Shown piece by piece: positions 31,095 to 40,800 of a DNA stretch of 64,000 bases. Under the pieces are notes generated by a model. The model saw only the letters and a program-made list of their open reading frames with translations. It did no database searches and was not told where the DNA came from. This DNA comes from CAZLHO01 sp964559455. GTDB taxonomy: Bacteria > Krumholzibacteriota > Krumholzibacteriia > LZORAL124-64-63. A program made the position numbers and the translations under genes. Numbering within the stretch: the stretch's first letter is position 1; the number at the start of each line of letters is the position of its first letter. The stretch lies in contig CAZLHO010000009.1 in assembly GCA_964559455.1 (NCBI GenBank), positions 1 to 64,000 on the forward strand, written 5' to 3'.

Positions 31095-31190
31095 CCGAAG
31101 CTCCCGCCGGCACGGAACCATTTCCGACGCCCGTGCGTATTCTATGGGACCGTCGCCCCCCTCCAACCGACCCGCGGCGAGGAGTCCCCG

Positions 31191-32135
31191 GTGCGATCTC
31201 CCGTGACTGTCGCGACGACGCTCCTGTTCGCTGCGATCCTGGCCGGCGCCGTCCCCGCCGCCGAGATCCCGCCGATCAACTCCACCTTCTCGGACCTGGC
31301 CCCCCGCTGCGGCGCCGCAACGCGCGAACCGCCCGGCTGCATCGTCTATTACGACACCGCCGACGGACGCACCGATCTCTGGGTGGCCCGGGCCGACGGC
31401 TCGGAGCGCCGCTGCCTGACCGGCGAGGGCGCGCCGGCCCAGTGCCCGGCCTTCAGTCCCGACGGCCGCACGGTCCTCTTCCAGGCGAACGTGGGCGGGA
31501 ACAAGGAACTCTTCGCCATGGCCGCCGCCGGCGGCGAGCGGCGACGCCTGACCGACGCGCCGTCCACCGAGCGGCACGCGGCCCTGTCGCCCGACGGGAG
31601 CCGGCTGGCCTTCCAGTCCGACCGCGACGGCCACCCCGAGATCTACGTGATGCCCGCCGCTGGCGGGCCCTGGACCCGGCTGACCCGGCACCTGAGCGAG
31701 GTCATCCAGCCAGCCTGGTCCCCCGACGGCCGCAGCATCGCCTTCAGTTCCCGGCGCGAAGGGAATTGGGACGTCTACGTGATCGACGCCGACGGCGGCG
31801 GCGAGCGGCGCCTGACCGATTCCCCCGACCACGAGGTGGGGCCGTCCTGGTCCCCCGACGGCCGGCGCCTAGCTTTCATGGTCAAGCCGCCGGACCGCTT
31901 CGTCGGCGACATCTGGACCATGGACGCCGACGGCGGCGACCGTCGCCGCGTGACCGACGCCCCCGGCATGGAGGAGCATCCGGCCTGGTCGCCCGACGGC
32001 CGCTGGATCGCCTTCCAGGCCATGGTCGACGGCCTCTTCGACGTCTACGTCGCCCCCGCCGAAGGCGGAAACTGGCGCAACATCTCCCGATCCCCCGCCC
32101 ACGCCTACTGGCCCAGCTGGTCCACCGGCAGCTGA
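31191..32135 (+). CDS. Periplasmic TolB-like (PD40) beta-propeller protein
   Basis: 314 residues, GTG start at 31191 with GAGGAG upstream. A signal peptide (SPVTVATTLLFAAILAGAVP) is followed by six WD40-like PD40 blades of the form AWSPDGRSIAFSSRREGNWD with RRLTD connectors. TolB and related proteins use this fold to hold protein partners in the periplasm. Unlike TolB it lacks the N-terminal alpha/beta domain, and no tol/pal genes are near, so it is not TolB itself. Confidence 0.88.
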   Translation: MRSPVTVATTLLFAAILAGAVPAAEIPPINSTFSDLAPRCGAATREPPGCIVYYDTADGRTDLWVARADGSERRCLTGEGAPAQCPAFSPDGRTVLFQANVGGNKELFAMAAAGGERRRLTDAPSTERHAALSPDGSRLAFQSDRDGHPEIYVMPAAGGPWTRLTRHLSEVIQPAWSPDGRSIAFSSRREGNWDVYVIDADGGGERRLTDSPDHEVGPSWSPDGRRLAFMVKPPDRFVGDIWTMDADGGDRRRVTDAPGMEEHPAWSPDGRWIAFQAMVDGLFDVYVAPAEGGNWRNISRSPAHAYWPSWSTGS

Positions 32136-32178
32136 AATCCGCTTTTTAATGTGAAAATCCTGCAAATCGCCAATTAGG

Positions 32179-32208
32179 CCGACAAAAAACCGTCGGTTGT
32201 GCTACAAT
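32179..32208 (+). promoter_or_regulatory. Putative promoter of the lamin-tail-like gene with overlapping inverted repeat
   Basis: CCGACA (32179-32184), an 18-base spacer and TACAAT (32203-32208) lie in an AT-rich island. CCGAC and GTCGG (32192-32196) form an inverted repeat overlapping the -35, a possible operator. The leader is about 75 bases. Confidence 0.4.
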
Positions 32209-32291
32209 AATACTCACATCGAGAGTGGCCCCGAAGTGCGAGGGTAAAGTTCCCCGCCGTACACCTAATGTCCCCATTGAGGAGGATGGAC

Positions 32292-32963
32292 ATGCGGAAG
32301 ATTGCGATCGTGACCCTGATGATGCTGGCCATGGCCGGGACGGCCCTCGCCCAGGGCATCCTGATCAACGAGCTGGACTCCGACACCGTCGGCACCGACA
32401 TGCTGGAGTTCGTCGAGTTGTACGGACCCGGCGGCGCCTCTCTGGACGGCTACGTCCTGGTCTTCTACAACGGCAACGGCGACGCCGTCTACGCCGCCTA
32501 CGACCTCGACGGCTACAGCCTGGACGCCAACGGCTTCTTCCTGCTCGGCAACACCGACGTGGTCCCGACCCCGTCGATCATCTTCGGCAGCAACGGCCTG
32601 CAGAACGGCGCCGACGCGGCGGCCCTGTACCTGGGCAACGACACCGACTTCCCGGCCGCCCAGGTCCTGGGCCAGGAAACCGGCGTGCAGCTGGTCGACG
32701 CCATCGTCTACGACACGGCCGACTCCGACGACGCGGAGCTGCTCGCGGGCCTGACCCCCGGCGAGCCCCAGATCAACGAGGACGGCGGCGTGGACAAGGA
32801 CACCGACTCGAACCAGCGCTGCCCCGACGGCGGCGGCGGCGCCCTGGTGACGTCCTCCTACTACCAGTTCCCGCCGACCCCGGGCGCCTCGAACAACCCG
32901 GCCTGCGCGTCGGTGCCGAACGAGACCGGCAGCTGGGGCCAGATGAAGGCCCTGTTCGACTAG
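32292..32963 (+). CDS. Secreted lamin-tail-domain-like protein
   Basis: 223 residues from ATG 32292, spaced 6-7 bases from GAGGAGG; the ATG at 32286 would lie within the spacing region. A signal peptide (MRKIAIVTLMMLAMAGTALA) precedes ILINELDSDTVGTDMLEFVELYG, the start typical of LTD domains, with the later LVDAIVYDTA and a C-terminal SYYQFPPTPGASN block, the usual end of such domains. Ends ETGSWGQMKALFD. LTD proteins in bacteria are exported and often tethered; binding partner unknown. It has its own promoter and a strong terminator. Confidence 0.75.
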   Translation: MRKIAIVTLMMLAMAGTALAQGILINELDSDTVGTDMLEFVELYGPGGASLDGYVLVFYNGNGDAVYAAYDLDGYSLDANGFFLLGNTDVVPTPSIIFGSNGLQNGADAAALYLGNDTDFPAAQVLGQETGVQLVDAIVYDTADSDDAELLAGLTPGEPQINEDGGVDKDTDSNQRCPDGGGGALVTSSYYQFPPTPGASNNPACASVPNETGSWGQMKALFD

Positions 32964-33011
32964 TCAGGTCGGACGGCGACGGACGCAGTTCCGACGCCCG
33001 CTGGAAAAAGA

Positions 33012-33052
33012 CCCGGCGCGCCGCCCCAGGGCGACGCGCCGGGTTTCTTCTT
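33012..33052. terminator. Strong bidirectional terminator
   Basis: CCCGGCGCG (33012-33020) pairs with CGCGCCGGG (33035-33043), with a further internal CGCC/GGCG pairing after one mismatch. TTTCTTCTT follows on the plus strand and CTTTTT on the minus strand. It serves the lamin-tail gene and the converging peptidase gene. Confidence 0.9.
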
Positions 33053-33067
33053 GCCCGGGAACGGCGC

Positions 33068-35002
33068 TCAGCCGGCCCGGCCGTTGGCCTCGGTCCAGAC
33101 GCGGTCGAACTCCGCGACGGTCTCCTCGAAGAGATCCAGCATGTCCAGGATCGGCCGCGGCGTCTCGAGGTCGACCCCGGCCCGCTTCAGGATCTGCAGC
33201 GGCGGCGCCGACGAGCCCGCCTTGAGCATCTCGTCGATGTAGCGATCGGCCGCGTCCTGGCCCCTGTCCAGGATCTGGTGCGCCATCGAGATGCCGCTGG
33301 TCATGCCCGTTGCGTAGGCGAAGACGTAGTAGTTCCGCCAGAACTGCGAGATGAAGGCCCACTCGGTCTCCTCGTTCTCGCCCATCTCGAATTCGGGACC
33401 GTAGTAGGTCCGGATCAGGTCGGAGTAGGTGTCGTTCAGCCAGTCGGCGGTCAGCCCGTTGCCGGCCTCGGCGTGCTCGTGGAAGCGCAGTTCGAACTCG
33501 GCGAAGAGGGTCTGCCGGAAGATCGTCTGCCTGATGTTCTCCATCCGCATGTTCAGCAGCATCAGCCGGGTGTCGACGTCCTTCGCGCGCTCCAGCAGAT
33601 AGGACAGCAGCAGCTCCTCGTTGCAGGTCGAGGCGATCTCGGCCAGGAACGTGGTGTAGCCGCCGTAGACCCGGGGCTGCTCGCGCTTGCTGTAGATCGA
33701 ATGGATGGAGTGGCCGAACTCGTGGGCCAGGGTCGAGACGTTGTCCAGGGTGTCGTCGAAATTCATCTTGATGTATGGGTGCACGGCCCCGGCCAGCGAG
33801 CCGTTGCTGTAGGCGCCGGACTGCTTGCCTCTGTTGGGATAGATGTCGACCCAGCCCGAGCCGGGCGCCAGCCCCTCGTTCAGGTAGCCCACGTACTCCC
33901 GGCCCAGCGGCGCCAGGGCCCGGCGCAGCAGGTCGCGGGCCTCGTCGTAGGTGTAGGACACGTCGACGTCCGCGATCATCGAGTTGTACAGGTTCGGGAA
34001 GGTCAGGGGACCGTCCAGGCCCAGGACCTTGCGCTTCAGCGCCACGAACTTGTGCAGCGTGCGCGGCAGGTTCTCGTTGATCGTGCGGATCAGCATCTTG
34101 TAGGACTCGGTCGAGATGGCGTCGGGATCCAGCGAGGCCTCCAGGCATGATTCGTAGCCCCGCGCCTCCTTGGTCATCACGTGGCCCTGCACGTGCCCGT
34201 TGAGCATCGAGGCCAGGATGTTCTCGTTGGACTTCAGCGCGGCGAAGAAGGTGGTCACGGCCTGCTTGCGCACGTTGTAGACCGGCGAGGAGCGGTACTT
34301 CACGTAGCCGGGCAGGCTCATGGTCTGCTTCTCGCCGTTCTCGTCCACGATCTCGTCGTAGTCGATGTCCACGCCCATCAACTGGAAGAAGAGGTCGCGG
34401 TAGCCGCCGCGCGAGGGACCGGCCAGCGCCATCAGGCGTTCCTGGTCCGGCGTCAGGGTATGCGCCCGCTGGCGGCCCAGATCCTCGAAGTAATAGGCGT
34501 AGACGGCAAGATCCTCGCTCTCGGCCACGAAGCGGTCGATGAGCGCGGGGTCCAGCGCCAGGATCTCGGGCTGGACGAAGGCCGCCGCCCGGCTGTACTG
34601 CGGCCAGAGCGCGGCCATGCGGCCGGCGCGCGCCTGGGCCTCGCCGTCGCCCTGCTCCGCGTCCAGCTTCAGCGAGCTGTAGGACTCCAGCATCATCATG
34701 CGCAGGTCGCTGGCCTGCACCAGTTCCAGGCACTCGTGCAGCAGCGCCGCCGACTCGCCCAGGCGGCCCTGGAGGTCCGCGAAGCGGGCCAGGTCGGACT
34801 GCATGGACGCGTACTCGGCGTCCCAGGCCGCGTCATCGGCGAAGATGTCGTTGGGGTTCCACTTGAACGCGTCGGGCACCTGGTCGCGGGGCATGTTGGG
34901 GTCGGCGACGAAGTCGGCCAGGGCGGGCAGGGCCGACAGGGCGACCAGCAGCGCCGACAGGACGACCACGCGCGCCGGACGTGAGCGGAGAACGGATGGC
35001 AT
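33068..35002 (-). CDS. pepF: Exported M3-family oligoendopeptidase F
   Basis: 644 residues from ATG 35002, preceded by GAGGAGG. M3B zinc peptidases cut short peptides inside a closed cavity. The zinc motif is HEFGHSIHSIYSKREQP (His427, Glu428, His431), with the third ligand in FLAEIASTCNEE. Full length for PepF (about 600) plus a signal peptide (VVVLSALLVALSALPALA). Most PepF enzymes are cytosolic; the signal sequence makes this a periplasmic or secreted version. Single gene between the shared terminator and a divergent Cys-rich small protein. Confidence 0.93.
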   Translation of the reverse strand: MPSVLRSRPARVVVLSALLVALSALPALADFVADPNMPRDQVPDAFKWNPNDIFADDAAWDAEYASMQSDLARFADLQGRLGESAALLHECLELVQASDLRMMMLESYSSLKLDAEQGDGEAQARAGRMAALWPQYSRAAAFVQPEILALDPALIDRFVAESEDLAVYAYYFEDLGRQRAHTLTPDQERLMALAGPSRGGYRDLFFQLMGVDIDYDEIVDENGEKQTMSLPGYVKYRSSPVYNVRKQAVTTFFAALKSNENILASMLNGHVQGHVMTKEARGYESCLEASLDPDAISTESYKMLIRTINENLPRTLHKFVALKRKVLGLDGPLTFPNLYNSMIADVDVSYTYDEARDLLRRALAPLGREYVGYLNEGLAPGSGWVDIYPNRGKQSGAYSNGSLAGAVHPYIKMNFDDTLDNVSTLAHEFGHSIHSIYSKREQPRVYGGYTTFLAEIASTCNEELLLSYLLERAKDVDTRLMLLNMRMENIRQTIFRQTLFAEFELRFHEHAEAGNGLTADWLNDTYSDLIRTYYGPEFEMGENEETEWAFISQFWRNYYVFAYATGMTSGISMAHQILDRGQDAADRYIDEMLKAGSSAPPLQILKRAGVDLETPRPILDMLDLFEETVAEFDRVWTEANGRAG

Positions 35003-35160
35003 CGGGTTCCTCCTCTGGGTGGAGTACGGCGGCGGGGGGGTGCATATCGATTCGAACCGGGTATTGGACGTATCCCGGGGGCAGGAAGTTGCAATGCGGT
35101 CCGTCGATTCCCCGCCCCGGCTTGCCATCGCCCCGCCGCTCCACTAAGCTTGTCTGCATC

Positions 35161-35499
35161 ATGAACGCCCGCATCCACCTCATCGCCATCGCGCTCTGGA
35201 CGCTCGTCGTCGCGCCGTGCTGCTGTCCGATCGGCCTGATCGACCACGCCTGCCCGGACCGCCACGACGACGACGCCCGGCCAGCGCACGGCTGCGTCGC
35301 CGATCCCTGCAGCGCCGTTTTCTGCTGCGGCGACGCGGCGACGGCCGGGGCCCTGACGCCCGTCGTCGAGGGAGCGCCCGTCCAGGCCGTGACCGCCGCC
35401 TGCGCGACGATCCCGGCCGCGGCCTCCCTCGCCACCCCCTGCGGCGCCGTCGATCCCGCCGAATCCGGGATCCGCCCCCCCCGTCCCCTGCGCTGCTGA
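35161..35499 (+). CDS. Cys/His-rich small exported protein heading the metal-efflux operon
   Basis: 112 residues from ATG 35161; no strong ribosome site. A signal-like N-terminus (MNARIHLIAIALWTLVVAP) is followed by CCCPIGLIDHACPDRHDDD, HGCVADPCSAVFCCGD and a C-terminal Cys. About a dozen cysteines in a mature protein of around 90 residues, with several His/Asp, suggest metal binding. Its place 115 bases before a TolC/CusC-type gene suggests a periplasmic metal chaperone or sensor, comparable in role to CusF though unrelated in sequence. No family recognised. Confidence 0.65.
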   Translation: MNARIHLIAIALWTLVVAPCCCPIGLIDHACPDRHDDDARPAHGCVADPCSAVFCCGDAATAGALTPVVEGAPVQAVTAACATIPAAASLATPCGAVDPAESGIRPPRPLRC

Positions 35500-35614
35500 T
35501 CTCCCGCCCCGCTCCGTCCGAGCCCCGGTCCCGACCGGATCCCCGTTCCGAATCCCGAGAGAAACGCCGCCGTCGGCCGTCGCCGGCCGAACGGCAGCCG
35601 TGAGGTGTCCCGAC

Positions 35615-36895
35615 ATGAGATCGATCCTGCTGGCCGCGGGCTTCCTGCTGCTGATCGCCGCGACTCCTTCCGTCGCCGACAAGGCGCCGGCGGAACCGGA
35701 CGGCGGCCCCCTGGACCTGGCCGACGTCCTGGCTCTGACCCTGTCCCGGAACCCCGGCCTGGCCGCCGCCGCCGAAACGCCCCGGATCCGGGAGGCCGAG
35801 GCCCGACAGGCCGCCCTGCGGCCCCGGCCGGAACTCGGCCTGGATGTCGAGGGCTTCGGCGGCTCCGGCGACCTGGGCGGCTTCGACGGCGCCGAGTTCA
35901 CCCTCTCCGTCTCGCAGGTCCTCGAACTGGGCGGCAAACGCGGCCGGCGCCTGGATCTGGCCCGCTCCGGGATCGACGCGTCGGTGCAGGACAGCCGGCT
36001 CGTCCGGCGCGTGATCCTGGCCGCCGCCGCCGGCGATTTCGCCGCCGTCCTGGCGGCCCAGGAGCGCGTCGCCCTGGCCGACGAGGGAGTGGCCGTGGCG
36101 ACTGAGGATCTGGAGGCCGCGGCGCACCGGCGCGCGGCGGGCGCCGCCTCGCTGCTGGACGAGAGCCGGGCGCGCACGGCCCTGGCCGAGGCCCGGCTGC
36201 AGGCGGCCGCCGAGCGACGCTCCCTGGCCGCGTCCCGGAAGCGGCTGGCGCTGTACTGGGGCGACGACGCCCCGCGCTTCGGCGAGGTCCGGGGCGATCT
36301 CGCCGCCATGGCGCCCCCGCCCGCCGCCGAGGCGCTGGCGGATCCGGCCGCGAGCGGCCCCGTCGCCGGACTGTGGGAGGCCGAGGCCCGCGCCCTGCGG
36401 GCGGAACTGGCCCTCGCCCGCGCCCAGGGCGCCCCCGACCTGGACTTGGGCCTGGGCGTGCGCCGCATGCAGGAGACCGGCGACGGCGCCCTCGTGCTCG
36501 GCCTATCCCTGCCCCTCCCCTTCGGAAGCTGGAACCGCGGCGGGATCCTGGCCGCCGAATCCCGCATCGCGCAGGCGGACCACCGGCGCGAATCCGACGC
36601 CCTCGCTCTGCGCGCGCAGCAGCTGACGATCCACGAGACGATGACCGCGGCCTTCGCCGAGGCGCAGACCCTCGAAGGAGAGATCCTGCCCGAATCGGCG
36701 CTGACGACCGCGGCGGCACGGGACGCCTATGCGAAGGGTCAGCTCGGCCTGACCGACATCCTGGACGTCCGCCGCACCGACCTGGAACTGCGCCTGCGCC
36801 TGATCGACGCCCGACTCCGCTACCATCAGGCCCGTTTCGACCTCGAACGCCTGGCCGGCGACGACTACGTCCCGACCCTCAGCCCACTGGAGTGA
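35615..36895 (+). CDS. TolC-family outer-membrane channel (CusC/CzcC-like)
   Basis: 426 residues from ATG 35615 (signal peptide MRSILLAAGFLLLIAATPSV; GAGG about 10 bases upstream, more fitting than the GTG at 35600). Two internally similar halves with long coiled helices: LDLADVLALTLSRNPGLAAA, VSQVLELGGKRGRRLDLARS, and second-half LSLPLPFGSWNRGGILAAES, the Pro-rich turn typical of OEP domains. It provides the outer-membrane exit duct for the RND pump encoded by the next two genes (4-base and 16-base gaps). Confidence 0.92.
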   Translation: MRSILLAAGFLLLIAATPSVADKAPAEPDGGPLDLADVLALTLSRNPGLAAAAETPRIREAEARQAALRPRPELGLDVEGFGGSGDLGGFDGAEFTLSVSQVLELGGKRGRRLDLARSGIDASVQDSRLVRRVILAAAAGDFAAVLAAQERVALADEGVAVATEDLEAAAHRRAAGAASLLDESRARTALAEARLQAAAERRSLAASRKRLALYWGDDAPRFGEVRGDLAAMAPPPAAEALADPAASGPVAGLWEAEARALRAELALARAQGAPDLDLGLGVRRMQETGDGALVLGLSLPLPFGSWNRGGILAAESRIAQADHRRESDALALRAQQLTIHETMTAAFAEAQTLEGEILPESALTTAAARDAYAKGQLGLTDILDVRRTDLELRLRLIDARLRYHQARFDLERLAGDDYVPTLSPLE

Positions 36896-36899
36896 TGTC

Positions 36900-37829
36900 A
36901 TGAACAGCTATCGGATCCTCATCGCCGCGATCGTCCTGCTGTCCTGCTGCGGGCCTGCGCCCGCGACCGAGGCGGAGCATGAAGCGGCGCAGGACGAGCA
37001 CGCCGGCGAGATCGTGCTCCTGGACGCCGACGAGATCGCGGAGTTCGGCGTCGTGGTGCGGGAGGCCGGACCCGCGGTCCTGGAACAGCGGCTGGAACTG
37101 CCCGCCGAGATCCACCCCGACGCCGACCGCCTGGCGCATATCGTCCCCCGCTACGAGGGCGTGGTGACCGGGATCCGCGCCGACATCGGCGACGCAGTCA
37201 CGGCCGGGCAGGTCCTGGCCGTCGTCGAAAGCGACGGGAGCCTGGCCCCCTACGACGTCACCACCCTGATCGCCGGCACGGTGATCGACCGCGGCCTCAC
37301 CCTGGGCGAGGCCGTCTCGCGCGACCGGGCCGTCTTCACCGTCGCCGACCTGAGCCGGGTCTGGGTCGACATCACGGTCTACCAGCGCGACCTGGACCGG
37401 GTGCGCATCGGGCAGGAGGCGACGATCGGCGTCGACCGCGACGCGCCGGGAGCCGCGGGCGTCATCTCCTACGTCACCCCGGTGCTCGACGAGACGACGC
37501 GCACGGCCACCGCCCGGGTCGTGCTGCCGAACCCCGACGGCGCCTGGCGCCCGGGGATGTTCGCGGCGGCGCGGATCGTGGTCGGCCGCGTCGAGGCGCC
37601 GGTGGCGGTGCCCGAGAGCGCGCTGCAGACCTGGGAAGGCGATACGGTCGTCTTCGTCGAGACTCCGGAAGGCTTCCGGCCCCGCCCCGTGACGACGGGG
37701 GCCCGCGGCGGCGGCCTTGTCGCCCTGAGCGCCGGCCTGGCGCCGGGCGAGCGCTACGTCGCCGAAGGCGGATTCACCCTGAAGGCCGAGCTGGGCAAGG
37801 ACGCCTTCGGCCACGACCACGCCCACTAG
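36900..37829 (+). CDS. RND efflux periplasmic adaptor lipoprotein (CusB/CzcB-like)
   Basis: 309 residues. Lipoprotein signal with Cys16 (LLSC). Barrel-sandwich (lipoyl-like) halves around GVVTGIRADIGDAVTAGQVL and LIAGTVIDRGLTLGEAV, a beta-barrel domain (VWVDITVYQRDLDRV) and a membrane-proximal domain (VPESALQTWEGDTVVFV). The helical hairpin is nearly absent, so it is shorter than E. coli CusB. Ends in a His-rich tail (FGHDHAH) that could bind metal. Bridges the inner-membrane pump to the outer channel. Confidence 0.92.
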   Translation: MNSYRILIAAIVLLSCCGPAPATEAEHEAAQDEHAGEIVLLDADEIAEFGVVVREAGPAVLEQRLELPAEIHPDADRLAHIVPRYEGVVTGIRADIGDAVTAGQVLAVVESDGSLAPYDVTTLIAGTVIDRGLTLGEAVSRDRAVFTVADLSRVWVDITVYQRDLDRVRIGQEATIGVDRDAPGAAGVISYVTPVLDETTRTATARVVLPNPDGAWRPGMFAAARIVVGRVEAPVAVPESALQTWEGDTVVFVETPEGFRPRPVTTGARGGGLVALSAGLAPGERYVAEGGFTLKAELGKDAFGHDHAH

Positions 37830-37845
37830 CAGGAGCGGAGCCGCG

Positions 37846-40800
37846 ATGTTGCAGAGAGTCATCGAATTCGGACTGGACAACCGCCTGCTGCTGGCCGTGC
37901 TCGCCCTGCTGGTCGTGATCGCCGGCGGGCTGGCCGCCACCCGGCTGCCGGTCGACGCCTTCCCCGACGTCTCGCCGAACCTGGTGCAGGTCTTCGCCGA
38001 GACCGAGGGCCTGGCCCCCGAGGAAGTGGAGCGCTACGTCACCTATCCCGTCGAGGTGGCCATGACCGGGCTGCCCGGCGTCACCCGGGTCCGCTCGGTC
38101 TCGAACTTCGGCCTGTCGGTGGTCAACGTCTACTTCGAGGACGGGATGGACGTCTACCTGGCGCGGCAGCTGGTCGGCGAGCGCATCATGGAGGCGCGCG
38201 AGAGCATCCCCGAGGGCTTCGGCGAGCCGTCGATGGGCCCCATCACCACGGGCATGGGCCTGATCCTCTTCTACTACCTGGACGACGCCACCGGCGAGCG
38301 CAGCCTCGAGGAGCTGAGGACGCTGCAGGACTGGATCGTCAAGTTCCACCTGCAGACCGTGCCCGGCGTGACCGAGGTCCTGGGCATCGGCGGCCACGAG
38401 AAGCAGTTCCACATCGACGTCCGGCCCGACCGCCTGCTGCGCTACGACGTCTCGCTGGCCGAGGTGGTCGAGCGGGTGCGGGCGAACAACCTGAACGTCG
38501 GCGCCCAGTTCATCGAGCGGAACGCCGAGGAGCTCGTGGTGCGCTCGGAGGGCCTGGCCACCAGCATCGACGACCTGGAGTCGATCGTGGTCAAGACCGA
38601 GCACGGCCGGCCCATCCACCTCTCCGACGTCGCCGCGGTGCGCATCGGCGGCGCCGTGCGGCGCGGCCTGCAGACTCGCGACGGGGCCGGCGAGGTGGTC
38701 GCCGGGATGGTCGTCAAGCTGCACGGAGAGAACTCCTCGGCGGTGATCGCCCGCGTCGAGAGGAAGCTGGACGAGATCAACGGCATCCTGCCCGAGGGCG
38801 TGAGCATCGTGCCCTACTACGAGCAGCGCAGCCTGGTCGAGGCCGCCGTCGGCACCGTCCGCGACGCCCTGCTGCTGGGCGTGGTCCTGGTGGTCCTGGT
38901 GCTCCTGCTCGCCCTGGGCGGGCTGCGGCCCAGCCTGGTCGCGGTTCTCGCCATCCCCTTCGCCATGCTCTTCGCGCTGCTCGGCATGGCGCGCCTGGGC
39001 ATCAGCGCCAACCTGATGTCCCTGGGCGGGCTGGCCATCGCCATCGGCATGATCGTCGACGGCGCGATCGTCATCGTCGAGAACGTGGACCGTCACCTGC
39101 GCGCGGCGCCGGCCGACGCGAAGCGGCGCGTGGTCGTGGCCGCCGCCTGCCGCGAGGTGGCCGGTCCGATCGTCTTCGCCATCCTGATCATCGTCGTCGT
39201 CTTCCTGCCCCTGATCACCCTCCAGGGCGTCGAGGGCAAGACCTTCCGGCCCATGGCCCACACCCTGGCCCTGGCCATGCTCGGCTCGCTCGTCTTCACG
39301 ATCGCCCTGGCGCCGCTGCTGAGCCTGACCCTGATGCGCCGGCCGCGCGGCGACGGCGGCGAGCCCCGGATCGTCCGCTGGCTGCTGCTGCCCTACCGGC
39401 CCCTCGTCGCCTTCTGCGTGCGCCGCAGCGGCGTCGCCGTCCTGCTGGCCCTGGCCCTGCTGGCCGCCGGCGCGGCCGTCGTGCCCCGGCTGGGTTCCGA
39501 GTACACGCCGCGGCTGAACGAGGGCACCGTCGTCGTGCAGCTGACGATGGCGCCGTCGATCTCCCTGACCGAGAGCCGGCGCACGACGATGATCGTCGAA
39601 CGGCGGCTGCTGGAGATCCCCGAGGTGCGCGGCGTGGTCAGCCGCATCGGGCGCGGCGAGGTGGGCGCCCACACGCATCCGGTCAATTCGGCGGAGATGT
39701 TCCTGTCGCTGGCCCCGCGCGACGAATGGCGCCGGGGCATGAGCCAGCCCGCGCTGCAGGAGACCGTCCGCCGCGAGCTGGGCGACGTGCCCGGGGTGCA
39801 GGTCAACATCGGCCAGCCGATCGCCCTGGCCGTCGACCACCTGCTCGAGGGCGTGCAGGCCCAGCTGGCGATCAAGGTCGTCGGCGAGGACCTGGACCTG
39901 CTCGAGGCAAAGGCGGCGGCGGTGGCGTCCGTCGTGCGCGGGATCGACGGCGCCGTCGACGTGCAGATGGACCAGGTCTCGGGCGCCCCTCAGCTGCGCA
40001 TCGTCGTCGACCGGGGCGCCATCGCCCGCTACGGCCTGAACGTGGCCGACGTCCAGGAGACGCTGCGCGCGGCGGTGGGCGGCGAACCGGCCGGCGAGGT
40101 CTTCGAGGGCGTGCGCCGCTACGGGATCGTGGTGCGTTTCGTCGAGGAGGCCCGGCGCGGCGCCGAGGAGATCGGCTCGATCCTGGTGCCGACCCGCGAC
40201 GGGGCCCGGGTTCCCCTGTCGGAACTGGCCGCGATCGAGGAGGTCGTCGGCCGCCGTCAGATCACCCGCGAGGACTACCAGCGCTTCGTGTCGGTCCAGT
40301 GCAACGTGGTGGGCCGGGATATCGGCGGTTTCGTGGCCGAGGCCCGCGAGGCCATCGCCGCGGGCGTCGACCTCCCCCCCGGCTATCTCGTCACCTGGGG
40401 CGGCCAGTTCCGCCTGCAGCAGGAGGCGAACCGGCGGCTGGCGCTGGTCGTGCCGCTGACCCTGCTGCTGACCACGCTGCTGCTGGTGGGCCACCTGCGG
40501 CGCCTGCGCAGCGCGGCCCTGATCATGCTGAACATCCCCCTGGCCCTGACCGGAGGCGCCGTGGCCCTGTGGGTCTCGGGCCAGAACCTGTCGGTGCCGG
40601 CCTCGGTGGGCTTCATCGCCCTCTTCGGCATCGCCCTGGGCAACGGGCTGGTCCTGGTCAACCACCTGGATCGGCTGGTGCGCGAGGGCATGCCGGCGCG
40701 CGAGGCGGCCGTCGTCGGGGCCGGCCACCGTCTGCGGCCGGTGCTGATGACGGCGACGACGACCCTCTTCGGACTGCTGCCCCTGCTCTTCTCGGGCGGC

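Noticed and set aside
31191..32135. Assignment of the propeller protein as TolB.
   Set aside because: The N-terminal TolB domain and the tol-pal gene context are absent; only the PD40 blades are present.
35160..35600. Minus-strand long frames (about 34696-36567) across the Cys-rich gene.
   Set aside because: They are Arg/Ser/Pro-rich antisense readings spanning three well-supported genes.
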